From positions 62,001 through 126,000 of the forward strand of contig NZ_JAOWLC010000010.1 in the NCBI RefSeq assembly GCF_025751535.1: 64,000 nt of DNA, written 5' to 3'. Below are positions 8,983 to 18,505 of this stretch, piece by piece (within the stretch, counting starts at the first letter, position 1; each line of letters opens with the position of its first letter). Below the pieces are notes generated by a model. The model did not search any database. It saw nothing but the letters and a program-made list of their open reading frames with translations, and was not told the origin of the DNA. Source of the stretch: Lentibacter sp. XHP0401. Lineage in GTDB: Bacteria > Pseudomonadota > Alphaproteobacteria > Rhodobacterales > Rhodobacteraceae. The position numbers and the translations under genes were made by a program.

Positions 8983-10476
8983 ATGACCGAAGTTCGCGTT
9001 CCTACACTGGGTGAATCCGTCACCGAAGCCACCGTTGCCACATGGTTCAAAAAGCCGGGCGATGCCGTTCAAGCCGACGAAATGCTCTGTGAGCTTGAGA
9101 CAGACAAAGTAACAGTCGAAGTGCCCGCGCCCACGGCCGGTACTCTTGGCGAGATCGTCGCCGCAGAGGGCGAAACCGTCGGTGTCGATGCGCTTCTGGC
9201 CACAATCAACGCAGGCGAAGCCGCCGAGACAGCCCCCAAGGCCAAAACCAAAGACGAACCCGCCGCGGCCAAAGAAGGCTCGGGCGCCTCCGTCGATGTC
9301 ATGGTCCCGACACTGGGCGAATCTGTCACCGAAGCAACCGTCTCGACATGGTTCAAGAAGGTCGGTGACACCGTCGCGCAAGACGAAATGCTCTGCGAGC
9401 TTGAAACCGATAAAGTCAGCGTCGAAGTGCCTTCCCCCGCCGCTGGCACACTCACAGAAATCCTCGCCGAAGAAGGCGCAACCGTTGACGCATCTGCCAA
9501 ACTCGGCGTGATTGCTTCCGGCGAAGGTGCAGCCGCCGCTGCCCCCGCCAAGGCCGAAGAGGCACCTGCGAAAGCAGAAGCAACCGGCACAAAAAATGCC
9601 CCCGCCGCCGAGAAGATGATGGCCGAAAAAGGCATCAAGGCAGAGGCCGTGACAGGCACAGGCAAAGACGGACGCATCATGAAAGAAGACGTTATGAAAG
9701 CCGCAGCCTCAGGTGGCTCAAGTGCCCCTGCTCCCGCAGCGCAAGCGCCCCGTGCCCCCGTCTCGGCCGATGACGCCGCCCGCGAAGAACGCGTCAAGAT
9801 GACCCGCCTGCGCCAGACCATCGCGCGCCGCCTCAAAGAGGCACAAAACACAGCCGCCATGCTGACAACCTACAACGAAGTCGACATGAGCGCCGTGATG
9901 GCCCTGCGCAATCAGTATAAAGACGAATTCGAGAAAAAGCACGGTGCCCGCCTCGGCTTTATGTCTTTCTTCACAAAAGCCTGCGTGCACGCTCTTAAAG
10001 AAGTGCCCGAAGTGAATTCGGAAATCGACGGAACCGATGTTGTCTATAAAAACTTCGTCCACATGGGCATTGCCGCAGGCACGCCCACGGGCCTCGTTGT
10101 CCCCGTCATCCGCGATGTCGACCAGATGAGCTTTGCGCAAATCGAAAAAGCCATCAGCGAAAAAGGCAAGCGCGCGCGCGACGGCAAACTCTCCATGGCC
10201 GAAATGCAGGGCGGCACGTTTACAATCTCCAACGGCGGTGTCTACGGCTCGTTGATGTCTTCACCGATCCTCAACCCGCCACAGTCGGGCATCCTCGGAA
10301 TGCATAAAATCCAGGACCGCCCCTTTGCCATCAACGGCGAAGTCGTGATCCGCCCGATGATGTATCTGGCCCTCAGCTACGACCACCGCGTGGTCGATGG
10401 CAAAGGCGCGGTCACATTCCTCGTCCGTGTCAAGGAAGCTCTGGAAGATCCCCAGCGCTTGCTCATGGATCTGTAA
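8983..10476 (+). CDS. sucB: 2-oxoglutarate dehydrogenase E2, dihydrolipoyl succinyltransferase with two lipoyl domains
   Basis: Core acyltransferase of the 2-oxoglutarate dehydrogenase complex. Two near-identical lipoyl domains (about residues 1-77 and 104-179) carry [12 protein letters not shown] and [12 protein letters not shown]; the lipoylated lysines are about K42 and K144. Ala/Pro/Glu-rich linkers, an E1/E3-binding peripheral domain (about 205-240, [20 protein letters not shown]) and the catalytic domain follow, with the active site [13 protein letters not shown] near the C-terminus. At 497 aa it is about 90 residues longer than the single-lipoyl E. coli SucB. It is translated 3 nt after sucA. 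Confidence 0.98.
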   Translation: MTEVRVPTLGESVTEATVATWFKKPGDAVQADEMLCELETDKVTVEVPAPTAGTLGEIVAAEGETVGVDALLATINAGEAAETAPKAKTKDEPAAAKEGSGASVDVMVPTLGESVTEATVSTWFKKVGDTVAQDEMLCELETDKVSVEVPSPAAGTLTEILAEEGATVDASAKLGVIASGEGAAAAAPAKAEEAPAKAEATGTKNAPAAEKMMAEKGIKAEAVTGTGKDGRIMKEDVMKAAASGGSSAPAPAAQAPRAPVSADDAAREERVKMTRLRQTIARRLKEAQNTAAMLTTYNEVDMSAVMALRNQYKDEFEKKHGARLGFMSFFTKACVHALKEVPEVNSEIDGTDVVYKNFVHMGIAAGTPTGLVVPVIRDVDQMSFAQIEKAISEKGKRARDGKLSMAEMQGGTFTISNGGVYGSLMSSPILNPPQSGILGMHKIQDRPFAINGEVVIRPMMYLALSYDHRVVDGKGAVTFLVRVKEALEDPQRLLMDL

Positions 10477-10487
10477 GAAAAGCCCAC

Positions 10488-10545
10488 GTTTTTTTCTTGC
10501 TGGAAATATCCCGGGGGTCCGGGGGCAGCGCCCCCGGTCCGCCCT
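10488..10545 (+). repeat. Hairpin repeat, copy 1 (3' of sucB)
   Basis: TTTTTCTTGCT followed by GGAAATATCCCGGGGG and then a perfect 8-bp stem CCGGGGGC-AGC-GCCCCCGG (10519-10537). The element starts about 12 nt after the sucB stop. It shares the TTTTTCTTGCT and AAATATCC boxes and a GGGGGC stem with copies at 14441 and 63155. The second hairpin seen in those copies is missing here. Confidence 0.8.
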
Positions 10546-10571
10546 CCAAATCAAGAGCCAAAGCCCTCGCG

Positions 10572-11129
10572 ATGCGCGCACCCAGAGTCATCAAAGCCGC
10601 GGCCCTGATCGCGCTCGTTGTCGTCGCCCTCGTCGGCTACACAATGCTCATGGCGCGTATCGCGTCCGGCACACCGCCCGAAACGGCCGCGCCACAAAGC
10701 CGGGCCGATGAAATCCTCGTCATAAAAAGCACCCGTGAGCTCCGGCTTCTTAAAGACGGAACACCTTTCAAACGCTACAGCATTTCCCTTGGCGCCGCCC
10801 CGTCGGGTCACAAAACCGAAGAGGGCGACGAGCGCACCCCCGAGGGCCGCTACACCATTGACTGGCGCAACGAAAACTCTGTCGCCCACCTCAGCCTGCA
10901 TATTTCCTATCCCAACGAAGCAGACACAGCCCAGGCCGAAGCCCGCGCGGTCTCGGCAGGTGGAAATATCATGATCCACGGCTTGCCAAACGGCTGGGGC
11001 ACACTTGGCCGCATGCACCTTCTGCGCGATTGGACAAACGGCTGCATCGCTGTCACCAACGCCGAAATGCGCGAAATCTGGTCTCTCGTGCCCGATGGAA
11101 CCCCGATCACGATTGTCGATACACTATGA
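10572..11129 (+). CDS. L,D-transpeptidase (YkuD) family protein
   Basis: Predicted envelope L,D-transpeptidase. An N-terminal membrane anchor or uncleaved signal (IKAAALIALVVVALVGYTML) precedes a YkuD domain from about residue 45 that ends in the catalytic motif HLLRDWTNGCIAVTNAEM, with the nucleophilic Cys and the upstream IMIHGLPNGWGTLG histidine. GDERTPEGRYTID is also typical. The start at 10572 is chosen because the open frame extends upstream to a TTG inside the repeat element. Length is 185 aa. It is first of four envelope/membrane genes between sucB and lpd. Substrate could be peptidoglycan or a lipoprotein link. Confidence 0.88.
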   Translation: MRAPRVIKAAALIALVVVALVGYTMLMARIASGTPPETAAPQSRADEILVIKSTRELRLLKDGTPFKRYSISLGAAPSGHKTEEGDERTPEGRYTIDWRNENSVAHLSLHISYPNEADTAQAEARAVSAGGNIMIHGLPNGWGTLGRMHLLRDWTNGCIAVTNAEMREIWSLVPDGTPITIVDTL

Positions 11130-11163
11130 ACATCCGGTCCAACCCAATCAGGGATACACAGGT

Positions 11164-11586
11164 TTGCCCAGCCGCCTAGACAGCCTTAAATCTCAAGATC
11201 ACCCGCTTCTGCGCCGTGCCGAAGGGCTTGTGTTCCGTGACGGTGTCTTCGCGTTCGGCCTGGCCGCAGCCATGGCAGCACTCTACATCGGCGCGCAGTC
11301 CTACATGGGCCAAGGTCTCTCGCTTCCGGCCTTGGCGCTCTTCAGCCTGCTCGCGCTCACCGCGTTGCTTCTGCGCCGTCGCGCCTCGGTTTCTGTGGCG
11401 CTTTTATGGCTCTGGTCGCTCGCAACCCTGCTCTGGCTTGCCCGCGCGGCAAAAATCCCTACCGAAAGCGCGCTCGGGCTCCTCCTCGGCTCCCCGCTCA
11501 TCTGGGTCGCCTTAGGCGTCTTAGCCCTCATCACAACGGCCGCAACATGGCTCTGGCGGCTTGGCCGCTTTCAAAGGGCACTCTGA
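11164..11586 (+). CDS. Small integral membrane protein, unknown
   Basis: A 140-aa protein with about four hydrophobic helices (FAFGLAAAMAALYIGAQ, LPALALFSLLALTALLL, VSVALLWLWSLATLLWLA, PLIWVALGVLALITTAATWL). No family recognised. The TTG at 11164 is proposed as start because GGGA lies 9 nt upstream and the region before it is inside or just after the transpeptidase gene; an ATG at 11095 would overlap that gene by 35 nt. Its stop overlaps the next start by one base (TGATG), indicating translational coupling with the glycosyltransferase. Confidence 0.65.
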   Translation: MPSRLDSLKSQDHPLLRRAEGLVFRDGVFAFGLAAAMAALYIGAQSYMGQGLSLPALALFSLLALTALLLRRRASVSVALLWLWSLATLLWLARAAKIPTESALGLLLGSPLIWVALGVLALITTAATWLWRLGRFQRAL

Positions 11587-12572
11587 TGAAACCCGCGCCG
11601 CACACAGCCCTCGCCTCCGCCATGCGCAACGAAGGCCCGCATCTCATGGAATGGCTCGCCTATCACAGCGTCATCGGCTTTGAACACATCCTCATCATCA
11701 CCAACGATTGCACCGACGGCTCCGACACCCTGCTCGATGCCCTCGCCGCGCGCGGCCATGTCACCCATATCCGCCAGACAGTGCCCACAGGCACAGCCCC
11801 GCAAGACAGCGCCATGCGCCTCGCCTTCCGGCACCTCGCAACGACCAACGCCGAATGGCTCTGCCATATCGACAGCGACGAATTTCTCAACATCCGTCTT
11901 GGAGAAGGTCACCTGTCCGATCTGCTCGCCCGCGTTGGCGAGGCCGATGTCATCGCACTGCCGTGGCTCTTCTTCGGCACAAGCGGCCATACCGCGCGCA
12001 CCCTGCCTGTTCTGCCCGCCTTCACGGCCTGCGCGGCGGGCTTTCCCGAAGACACGACCAAGTTCAAATCCATGTTCCGCTTCGCCAAATTCGGCCATGC
12101 CCATGATCATCGCCCGATCGAGCCAAAGCAGGATGATCTCAAAGTCGTCTCCGCCGCAGGCACGCCCCTACGGAACAATCTGGACAGCGCCAAAAAGCGC
12201 AAGAAATACTTCCCCCATGCCAAGGCCATCGCCCCCGAAGCCGCCGTGCTCAACCATTACGCCACCCGCGCGGAAGACGATTTTCTGATGAAAAATGCCC
12301 GCGGCGATGGTCAGGGCCATGTCTCGAACAAATACCACCTCGGCTCCGCCTGGTTCAAAACCGCCAACCAGAACGCCGCGCAAGACCGCAGCATCCTGCG
12401 CCACTGGCCACGCGTCGAAGCGCTCTTGGCCGATTGGCGCAATGATCCCGAAATCGCCGCGCTTGAATCCGCCTGTCTTGCCTCCGATACGGCCCTGCGC
12501 CACAAAACCCTCACGCCTGCCACCCGCTTGGGCTGGACCCTGCCGCCCAAGGCTGGCACAAAAGGCACATAG
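11586..12572 (+). CDS. Family 2-like glycosyltransferase
   Basis: Predicted cytosolic glycosyltransferase of the Glyco_tranf_2_4 type. The N-terminus ASAMRNEGPHLMEWLAYH and ILIITNDCTDGSDTLLDAL match this group, and HIDSDEFLNI supplies the DxD-like metal and sugar-nucleotide site at about residue 95-105. Length is 328 aa with no signal peptide or membrane span. It overlaps the upstream membrane-protein gene by one base; the open frame upstream of 11586 lies within that gene and is rejected. It probably acts on an envelope or exported glycan, together with its membrane neighbour. Confidence 0.85.
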   Translation: MKPAPHTALASAMRNEGPHLMEWLAYHSVIGFEHILIITNDCTDGSDTLLDALAARGHVTHIRQTVPTGTAPQDSAMRLAFRHLATTNAEWLCHIDSDEFLNIRLGEGHLSDLLARVGEADVIALPWLFFGTSGHTARTLPVLPAFTACAAGFPEDTTKFKSMFRFAKFGHAHDHRPIEPKQDDLKVVSAAGTPLRNNLDSAKKRKKYFPHAKAIAPEAAVLNHYATRAEDDFLMKNARGDGQGHVSNKYHLGSAWFKTANQNAAQDRSILRHWPRVEALLADWRNDPEIAALESACLASDTALRHKTLTPATRLGWTLPPKAGTKGT

Positions 12573-12587
12573 TCAAGGAGCATGCCC

Positions 12588-12983
12588 ATGTCCGCCGAAC
12601 TTACCGTTCTCGCCCTCGCAGCCCTTTTGCAAGCACTGCAATTCCTGCTCTATGCCGTGCCAGCCAATCTCGAGCTCGGCCCCGGCTACACCATGTCCGC
12701 CCGCGACCGCCCGCCAAGCCGCGAAATGTCAGACCGCACAGCCCGCTTGGGCCGCGCGATGAACAACCACTTCGAAGGCCTCATCCTGTTCACAATCGCC
12801 GTGCTCGTCGTCACCCTCGGCAATCAGGCCACAGGCTTCACCGCCGCCTGCGCCTGGGCCTATCTCGCCGCGCGCGTGCTCTACATTCCCGCCTATGCCT
12901 ATAACATGCGCCCATGGCGTAGCCTCGTCTGGGCCGTGGGCTTTTTCGCAACCCTATCCATGATCCTCGCGGCGCTCGTCTAG
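12588..12983 (+). CDS. MAPEG-family membrane protein
   Basis: A 131-aa four-helix membrane protein of the MAPEG superfamily (relatives of microsomal glutathione transferase). [20 protein letters not shown] is the characteristic N-N-x-x-E/R-rich segment, followed by [29 protein letters not shown] at 12575-12580 is 7 nt before the second ATG (12588), so this start is preferred over the ATG at 12582. Enzyme activity is not established for most bacterial members. It lies 15 nt after the glycosyltransferase and 34 nt before lpd. Confidence 0.88.
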   Translation: MSAELTVLALAALLQALQFLLYAVPANLELGPGYTMSARDRPPSREMSDRTARLGRAMNNHFEGLILFTIAVLVVTLGNQATGFTAACAWAYLAARVLYIPAYAYNMRPWRSLVWAVGFFATLSMILAALV

Positions 12984-13017
12984 CCCGCAAGCAACCGACA
13001 GAAAAAGGAGCCTCACC

Positions 13018-14406
13018 ATGGCATCATATGACGTAATCATCATCGGCGCAGGCCCCGGCGGCTATGTCTCCGCCATCCGTTGTGCCCAACTCGGCCTCAA
13101 AACAGCCGTTGTCGAGGGCCGCGAAACTCTGGGCGGAACCTGCCTCAACATCGGCTGTATCCCTTCCAAAGCCATGCTCCACGCAACCCATATGCTGCAC
13201 GAAGCCGAGCACAACTTCGCCTCCATGGGCCTCAAGGGCAAAAGCCCTTCGGTCGACTGGAAACAGATGCTCGCCTACAAAGACGATGTCGTCGGACAGA
13301 ACACAGGCGGCATCGAATTTCTCTTCAAGAAAAACAAGATCGACTGGCTCAAAGGCTGGGCAACCATCCCCGAAGCCGGCAAGGTGAAGGTGGGCGATGA
13401 AGTGCATGAAGCCAAAAACATCGTCATCGCCTCAGGCTCCGAACCTGCCTCAATCCCTGGTGTCGAGATCGACGAAAAGACAATCGTCTCCTCCACAGGC
13501 GCGCTTGAGCTTGGCAAAGTCCCCAAGAAACTTGTGGTCATCGGCGCAGGCGTCATCGGGCTCGAGCTCGGCTCGGTCTACGCGCGCCTCGGCTCCGAGG
13601 TGACGGTGGTTGAATATATGGATGCCATCACCCCCGGAATGGACGCCGACGTGCAGCGCACCTTCAAGCGTATCCTTGAAAAACAAGGGCTGAGTTTTAT
13701 CATGGGCGCCGCCGTCCAGTCGGCCAAACCCGGAAAAGGCAAGGCCACCGTCACCTACAAAACCAAGAAAAGCGACACCGAAGAGACACTCGACGCCGAT
13801 ATCGTTCTTGTCGCCACAGGCCGCAAACCCTTCGTGGAAGGTCTCGGCCTTGATAAACTCGGCGTCGAAATGACAAAGCGGGGCCAGATCGCAACCGATG
13901 AGCACTGGGCCACCAACGTCAAGGGTCTCTACGCCATCGGCGATGTAATCGAAGGGCCGATGCTGGCTCATAAGGCCGAAGACGAAGGCATGGCCGTTGC
14001 CGAAGTGCTCGCTGGCAAGCATGGTCACGTCAACTACGGCGTCATCCCCGGCGTGGTCTACACCACCCCCGAGGTTGCCACAGTGGGCAAAACCGAGGCC
14101 CAACTCAAAGAAGAAGGCGTCAAAACCAAGGTCGGCAAGTTCATGTTCATGGGCAACGCCCGCGCCAAGGCCGTGCATCAGGGCGAGGGCTTCGTCAAAA
14201 TCATAACCGATGCCGCAACCGACCGCATCCTCGGCGCCGCCATCATCGGCCCCGCCGCCGGGGATATGATCCACGAGCTTTGTGTTGCCATGGAGTTCGG
14301 CGCATCGGCAGAAGACATCGCCCTCACCTGTCACGCCCACCCGACCTACTCGGAAGCCGTGCGCGAAGCCGCCCTCGCCTGTGGCGACGGCGCAATCCAC
14401 GCCTGA
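13018..14406 (+). CDS. lpd: Dihydrolipoyl dehydrogenase (E3)
   Basis: FAD-dependent reoxidation of dihydrolipoamide in the 2-oxoglutarate dehydrogenase complex. It has an N-terminal FAD-binding motif [15 protein letters not shown], the redox-active disulfide [13 protein letters not shown] (Cys42, Cys47), the NAD motif [16 protein letters not shown], and the C-terminal interface [15 protein letters not shown] with the catalytic His-Glu pair. Length is 462 aa. AAGGAG precedes the ATG. The gene is separated from sucAB by four envelope-type genes on the same strand, and an intrinsic terminator follows directly. It is probably the E3 of the neighbouring complex. Confidence 0.98.
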   Translation: MASYDVIIIGAGPGGYVSAIRCAQLGLKTAVVEGRETLGGTCLNIGCIPSKAMLHATHMLHEAEHNFASMGLKGKSPSVDWKQMLAYKDDVVGQNTGGIEFLFKKNKIDWLKGWATIPEAGKVKVGDEVHEAKNIVIASGSEPASIPGVEIDEKTIVSSTGALELGKVPKKLVVIGAGVIGLELGSVYARLGSEVTVVEYMDAITPGMDADVQRTFKRILEKQGLSFIMGAAVQSAKPGKGKATVTYKTKKSDTEETLDADIVLVATGRKPFVEGLGLDKLGVEMTKRGQIATDEHWATNVKGLYAIGDVIEGPMLAHKAEDEGMAVAEVLAGKHGHVNYGVIPGVVYTTPEVATVGKTEAQLKEEGVKTKVGKFMFMGNARAKAVHQGEGFVKIITDAATDRILGAAIIGPAAGDMIHELCVAMEFGASAEDIALTCHAHPTYSEAVREAALACGDGAIHA

Positions 14407-14412
14407 AGAAAA

Positions 14413-14445
14413 CGGGCGGATCAACTCAATCCGCCCGTCCTTTTT
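14413..14445 (+). terminator. Intrinsic terminator of lpd
   Basis: A perfect 9-bp stem, CGGGCGGAT (14413-14421) with ATCCGCCCG (14429-14437), has a 7-nt loop and is followed by TCCTTTTT. The T-run doubles as the first bases of repeat copy 2. Confidence 0.92.
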
Positions 14446-14525
14446 CTTGCTAAAAATATCCCGGGGGAGCGCGAGGGGGCAGCGCCCCCTCGCTTTGGTC
14501 GGATTTTCGCACAGCGAAAATCCGA
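14441..14525 (+). repeat. Hairpin repeat, copy 2 (3' of lpd), the most complete copy
   Basis: TTTTTCTTGCT and AAAAATATCCCGGGGG are followed by a perfect 10-bp stem GCGAGGGGGC-AGC-GCCCCCTCGC (14471-14493) and a second perfect 12-bp stem TCGGATTTTCGC-ACA-GCGAAAATCCGA (14499-14525). It lies between convergent lpd and the AsmA-like gene. Compared with copies 1 and 3 the flanks of the first stem differ but remain paired. Confidence 0.85.
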
Positions 14526-14536
14526 AACCGGAACAC

Positions 14537-16465
14537 TCACTCGAAAATCTTGAACAGCTCTTTCTTCAGCTTGTCTTCCACGCCCTTCTTCACCGCATCT
14601 TCCACACTCTGCCCCTCGCCCACAGTCACACCAAGCTCTTCCTGCACCTTCTGCTTGATAGCGTCATCCACCTTCTGTTTCACCTCTTCCTTCTTTTCCT
14701 TGAAGTTAAGGTCAATCGCAGCGCTCAAATCAGGCAGAATCTTGGGGTTGCTCCAGGGCCCGTATATTTTCACAGGAAATGCCAGATCCTTGCCGCTGTT
14801 GGCTTCCAGCGCAACGGGTGTGAAGAGATAGTTTATCGTCCGCGCGCCAAGGCCGACAACGCCCTTACCTGTCGCCGCAATACGCGGCAACGTCATGCTC
14901 AGATTGTCATTGCTCAACACACCGCCGGCCATGGTAAAACTCGCCCCGAGCTTGTCAAAAACCGTTGTGCCTTTGGTCCCGTTGCCCGTGCCCATCAACC
15001 CGTTAAGGTCAACCCCCGAGATCGTCCCACCCGCCATTGCAATGCCGCCATTGCCTGAAAGCGAGTTCATAATTGCGTTCAGGTTACTGCCGGAGCCAAG
15101 AAACTTAACAAATCCGTCCGCCTTCCCCGACAGCCGCGTAACGCCCATCAAGTCGTCCAGAAGCGGGTTCACATCGGCCTGCAACACATTGATATTGCCG
15201 CCCACTGACAGCCCGCCGCGGTTGTTCACCACAAACTCACCGGTGATCTGGCCGCCATAGCCGGTGGCATCGGGCATTTTGAACACCATCCGCGAGTTAT
15301 CCAAACTCACCCCGAGGCTGCTCGCCCCGAGCTTGAGCATTCCCGCATCGAGCGATTGCACCGCAAGGCTCACCTCGGCATCCACAGCGGCCAGCCCGCT
15401 TGCATCAATCGTGGTTTTGCTCCAGCCCGTGTCGCTGCTGCTCTCGCTGCCCCCGCTGCCGCCGGACGCCGCGAGCGACGTAAAGTCCAGCGCACCGGCG
15501 GCAAGTTTCGCGGTGATCCTGGGCCGCGCCCCGCTCAGGCGAATGTCCGCATCCCCCGTCAACGTGTTCTGATCAAGGTTCAGCGTCATGCCCCGCAGGT
15601 TCACCACCTCACCGCCCGAAAACGTGAACGCCGCGTTCATATCAATCGCCTGCCCCATACCGCGCGGCACATCAGCCGCGCCAAGCCCCAGGCTTTGCAT
15701 AAATTTCGAGGTGTTTGAGGCGCTCACGCTCAACTGCCCCGCCGCCTCCAGTCCGCGGGTCATCCGCCCGTCAAAACGCGCCGAGCCGCCCCCCGTCGAA
15801 AAACTCGCCACAACAGGCGTCAGCCGCCCCGCAATCAAATCACGCGCATTGCCTGCCTTTGCATCCACAGACAGCGCCGCACCGCCGCGCACACCGCTTG
15901 CCTTAAGCGTGGCTGGCCCCGAAAGCTCGGGGAGGCTCAGCTCCGCATCAAGCCCTGTGATCTGCTCGCGCGTGCCGGCCATACGGTCCTCAATCAGCAC
16001 AGTGCCGCCCGTCACGCTTGCCCGCGCAAGGCTAAACGGCGTCACACCGGTGCTGCCGCTGTCGCCGTCAACGGCCTCAACGGTTTCGCCAAAAGTCCAG
16101 CTCACGCGCCCGTCTTTGGCGGTGATCAGGTTAATCTCGGGGCTCACAAGCTCGATCTGGCGAATATCCACCTCACGCCGCAGCGCCGCCGCTGCTCCCA
16201 CACCGATGTTCAGCGCCTCGGCCTTCAGCAAGGGGGCATCGTCCCAGTCAGGCCCCGCAACCCGCACAGGCCCCGTCTTCACGCCCAGCACAGGCCAGAT
16301 GCTCAGCCCGATATCGCCTGTAATCACAACTTCGCGGCCCAATGCCTTGGAAATCTCGGCGCTGGCAACTTTGGCAATGCGCTCCTTGGGCAACAGCATA
16401 AGCCCGACAGCGGCAAACGCCACAAACACGACCAACATAAACAAAATACCGCGAATAATGCGCAT
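14537..16465 (-). CDS. AsmA-family protein
   Basis: Large inner-membrane-anchored periplasmic protein of the AsmA family (642 aa), which includes bridge-like proteins linked to phospholipid transport and outer-membrane homeostasis. One N-terminal membrane helix ([20 protein letters not shown]) is followed by the AsmA signature region [24 protein letters not shown] long beta-rich body follows, with AsmA-like C-terminal repeats ([32 protein letters not shown]) and a lysine/glutamate-rich tail from about residue 590. Divergent from rimO. The individual member cannot be named from the sequence alone. Confidence 0.9.
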   Translation of the reverse strand: MRIIRGILFMLVVFVAFAAVGLMLLPKERIAKVASAEISKALGREVVITGDIGLSIWPVLGVKTGPVRVAGPDWDDAPLLKAEALNIGVGAAAALRREVDIRQIELVSPEINLITAKDGRVSWTFGETVEAVDGDSGSTGVTPFSLARASVTGGTVLIEDRMAGTREQITGLDAELSLPELSGPATLKASGVRGGAALSVDAKAGNARDLIAGRLTPVVASFSTGGGSARFDGRMTRGLEAAGQLSVSASNTSKFMQSLGLGAADVPRGMGQAIDMNAAFTFSGGEVVNLRGMTLNLDQNTLTGDADIRLSGARPRITAKLAAGALDFTSLAASGGSGGSESSSDTGWSKTTIDASGLAAVDAEVSLAVQSLDAGMLKLGASSLGVSLDNSRMVFKMPDATGYGGQITGEFVVNNRGGLSVGGNINVLQADVNPLLDDLMGVTRLSGKADGFVKFLGSGSNLNAIMNSLSGNGGIAMAGGTISGVDLNGLMGTGNGTKGTTVFDKLGASFTMAGGVLSNDNLSMTLPRIAATGKGVVGLGARTINYLFTPVALEANSGKDLAFPVKIYGPWSNPKILPDLSAAIDLNFKEKKEEVKQKVDDAIKQKVQEELGVTVGEGQSVEDAVKKGVEDKLKKELFKIFE

Positions 16466-16579
16466 AAATCAGGCCTCCAAATTATTTGCCCGAACGGTAG
16501 GTCACCAACGCTCGCAGCGCAAACAGGTTCCCGCGCGTGGCCCCTTCCCCCAGCGCAATTTGGCCGCTATATGCGGAGC

Positions 16580-17962
16580 ATGTCACAAAATCCTCCCGAT
16601 CTGCGTCCAGATCTCGCCCGCGCCCAGCTTTCTGAAACACGCCGTGAAGGCCAGCCAACCATTGGCATGGTCTCGCTTGGCTGCCCCAAAGCGCTGGTCG
16701 ACAGCGAGCGCATCCTCACCCGCCTGCGCGCCGAGGGCTACGGCATCTCGCCCGACTATTCCGGCGCCGATGCGGTCATCGTCAATACCTGCGGTTTCCT
16801 TGATTCCGCCAAGGCCGAAAGCCTCGACGCCATCGGTGAAGCGCTGGCCGAGAACGGAAAAGTCATCGTCACAGGCTGCCTCGGGGCCGAGCCCGATTAT
16901 ATCCGCGAGCATCACCCCCGCATCCTCGCCGTGACAGGCCCGCACCAGTATGAGCAAGTGCTCGATGCTGTGCACGCCGTTGTCCCGCCCTCGCCCGACC
17001 CGTTCATTGATCTGCTGCCCGCCTCGGGCGTGTCACTCACGCCGCGCCATTACAGCTATCTAAAGATATCAGAAGGCTGCAACCACAAGTGCAAGTTCTG
17101 CATTATCCCCGACATGCGCGGAAAGCTCGCCTCAAGGCCCCATAAAGCCGTGCTGCGCGAGGCTGAAAAGCTGGTTGAAAACGGCGTCAAGGAACTGCTC
17201 GTCATCTCGCAAGACACCTCCGCCTACGGGACCGATTGGCCAAGCGAGCAGCGCCGCGGCCTCACCGAGCAGCCCATCACAACCCTCGCGCGTGACCTTG
17301 GCCAGCTGGGCGCCGGAAGAAATCTCTGGGTGCGCCTACACTACGTCTACCCCTACCCGAACGTGCGCGAGCTTATCCCGCTCATGAGCGAGGGGCTGAT
17401 CCTGCCTTACCTCGACATTCCCTTCCAGCACGCGCACCCCGAAACACTGCGCCGCATGGCCCGCCCCGCGCACGCCGAGCGCACGCTTGACCGCATCAAC
17501 GAGTGGCGCGGCCTCTGCCCCGACATCACCCTCAGAAGTACCTTCATCGTCGGCTACCCCGGCGAAACGGAAGAAGAGTTCCAAACTCTGCTCGACTGGA
17601 TGGATGAAGCCCGGCTCGACCGTGTCGGCTGTTTTAAGTATGAAAACGTCGCCGGCGCCCGCTCAAACGCGCTCCCCGATCATGTCGCGGAAGACGTGAA
17701 GCAAGACCGCTGGGAGCGCTTCATGGAAAAGGCACAGGCGATATCAGAATCCAAACTCGCCGCCAAAGTCGGACAGCGTATCGATGTCATCATCGACGAC
17801 ATCGACGAAGACGGCATCGCCACCTGCCGCACAAAAGCCGACGCCCCCGAGATCGACGGGAACCTGTTCATTGATGAAGGCACGGAAGGCCTGAAGGTTG
17901 GCCAGATCGTCAGCGTCGAGGTGGACGAGGCTGGGGATTATGATTTGTGGGGCCACCTGTAG
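16580..17962 (+). CDS. rimO: Ribosomal protein S12 methylthiotransferase
   Basis: Radical-SAM enzyme that methylthiolates the conserved Asp of ribosomal protein S12. An N-terminal methylthiotransferase domain ([40 protein letters not shown] supplies three cluster cysteines) is followed by the radical-SAM motif [14 protein letters not shown] and a C-terminal TRAM domain. Length 460 aa. Start 16580 (MSQNPPDLR) is preferred on family grounds; an in-frame ATG at 16571 is equally possible and neither has a well-spaced SD. Confidence 0.96.
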   Translation: MSQNPPDLRPDLARAQLSETRREGQPTIGMVSLGCPKALVDSERILTRLRAEGYGISPDYSGADAVIVNTCGFLDSAKAESLDAIGEALAENGKVIVTGCLGAEPDYIREHHPRILAVTGPHQYEQVLDAVHAVVPPSPDPFIDLLPASGVSLTPRHYSYLKISEGCNHKCKFCIIPDMRGKLASRPHKAVLREAEKLVENGVKELLVISQDTSAYGTDWPSEQRRGLTEQPITTLARDLGQLGAGRNLWVRLHYVYPYPNVRELIPLMSEGLILPYLDIPFQHAHPETLRRMARPAHAERTLDRINEWRGLCPDITLRSTFIVGYPGETEEEFQTLLDWMDEARLDRVGCFKYENVAGARSNALPDHVAEDVKQDRWERFMEKAQAISESKLAAKVGQRIDVIIDDIDEDGIATCRTKADAPEIDGNLFIDEGTEGLKVGQIVSVEVDEAGDYDLWGHL

Positions 17963-17963
17963 G

Positions 17964-17984
17964 GGTGCGCACTCACTGCGCACC
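17964..17984. terminator. Dyad between convergent rimO and DUF6455 genes
   Basis: GGTGCGCA-CTCAC-TGCGCACC is a perfect 8-bp stem, 1 nt after the rimO stop. No U-run follows on either strand, so it is only a possible terminator or mRNA 3'-end hairpin. Confidence 0.5.
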
Positions 17985-17992
17985 GTAAAACT

Positions 17993-18256
17993 CTACCCCA
18001 CCAACCCGCACAAAACCGTGCGGTTTGCGCAGTCATCGGGCACGCGGCCCTCGGCCAGAGCCTCAACACACTCCTGCGTAAACGGGCAGGCACGGCAGCG
18101 GGTGATCAGCGCGGCGTGGTCTTTCGCCGAAAGCGCGCCCGAGGCCAGCGCCGTGTTCATGCAAGCGCCAAGGCAGGCCGCGGCAAGCCGTGTCAGCTCA
18201 AAGTGCAACGCGGGGTTTCCGAGCGGCGCGCGCAACTGGGGGTGGTGAACCGTCAT
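17993..18256 (-). CDS. DUF6455-type small cysteine-rich protein
   Basis: An 87-aa soluble protein with LAAACLGACMNT, CRACPFTQECVEAL and PDDCANRTVLCGLV. The spaced cysteines resemble those of small DUF6455 proteins common in Rhodobacteraceae. Function unknown; metal binding is conceivable from the C-x2-C and C-x4-C pairs but not shown. The ATG at 18256 has AAGGA 8 nt upstream and is preferred to an ATG at 18274. Its upstream region holds the GTNCAC array. Confidence 0.8.
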   Translation of the reverse strand: MTVHHPQLRAPLGNPALHFELTRLAAACLGACMNTALASGALSAKDHAALITRCRACPFTQECVEALAEGRVPDDCANRTVLCGLVG

Positions 18257-18364
18257 CAGGCGAATCCTTTTCAAACCATGGTCTGAGGCTAAACCCGCAT
18301 CTGCCGCATAACTTTGATATAGCGCAAATGCGCCGTGCGCTGCGCCAACCTCCGCTCACAGCCT

Positions 18365-18476
18365 GTCCACCATGTGTTCACCGTGCGCCCTGTTCACAAA
18401 CAGACCGGTTTTGCCAAAACCAAAATGCCCGATCAGGCGGTGCACGCAAGGTGCACGGGTTGTGCACGCTTTTCAC
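18365..18476. repeat. GTNCAC array with partial 11-bp phasing
   Basis: GTGCACG occurs three times at 18440, 18451 and 18462, exactly 11 bp apart. Upstream lie GTCCAC at 18365 and GTTCAC at 18376 (again 11 bp), GTTCAC at 18392, and a TTTCAC at 18471. GTGCAC is itself palindromic. The 249-bp gap between the DUF6455 gene and the YigZ-like gene has no coding potential that I can support. One-turn phasing suggests a tandem protein-binding site. Confidence 0.6.
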
Positions 18477-18505
18477 CCCCCTGGAATCAGGCATAAACCA
18501 GAACG

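Noticed and set aside
10497-10571. TTG-initiated N-terminal extension of the L,D-transpeptidase
   Set aside because: The extension would be translated from the hairpin repeat; the membrane anchor starts naturally after the ATG at 10572.
15588-16934. Plus-strand open frame of 448 codons opposite the AsmA gene and rimO start
   Set aside because: Low-complexity Ser/Ala/Pro-rich translation, antisense to a clear AsmA-like protein.
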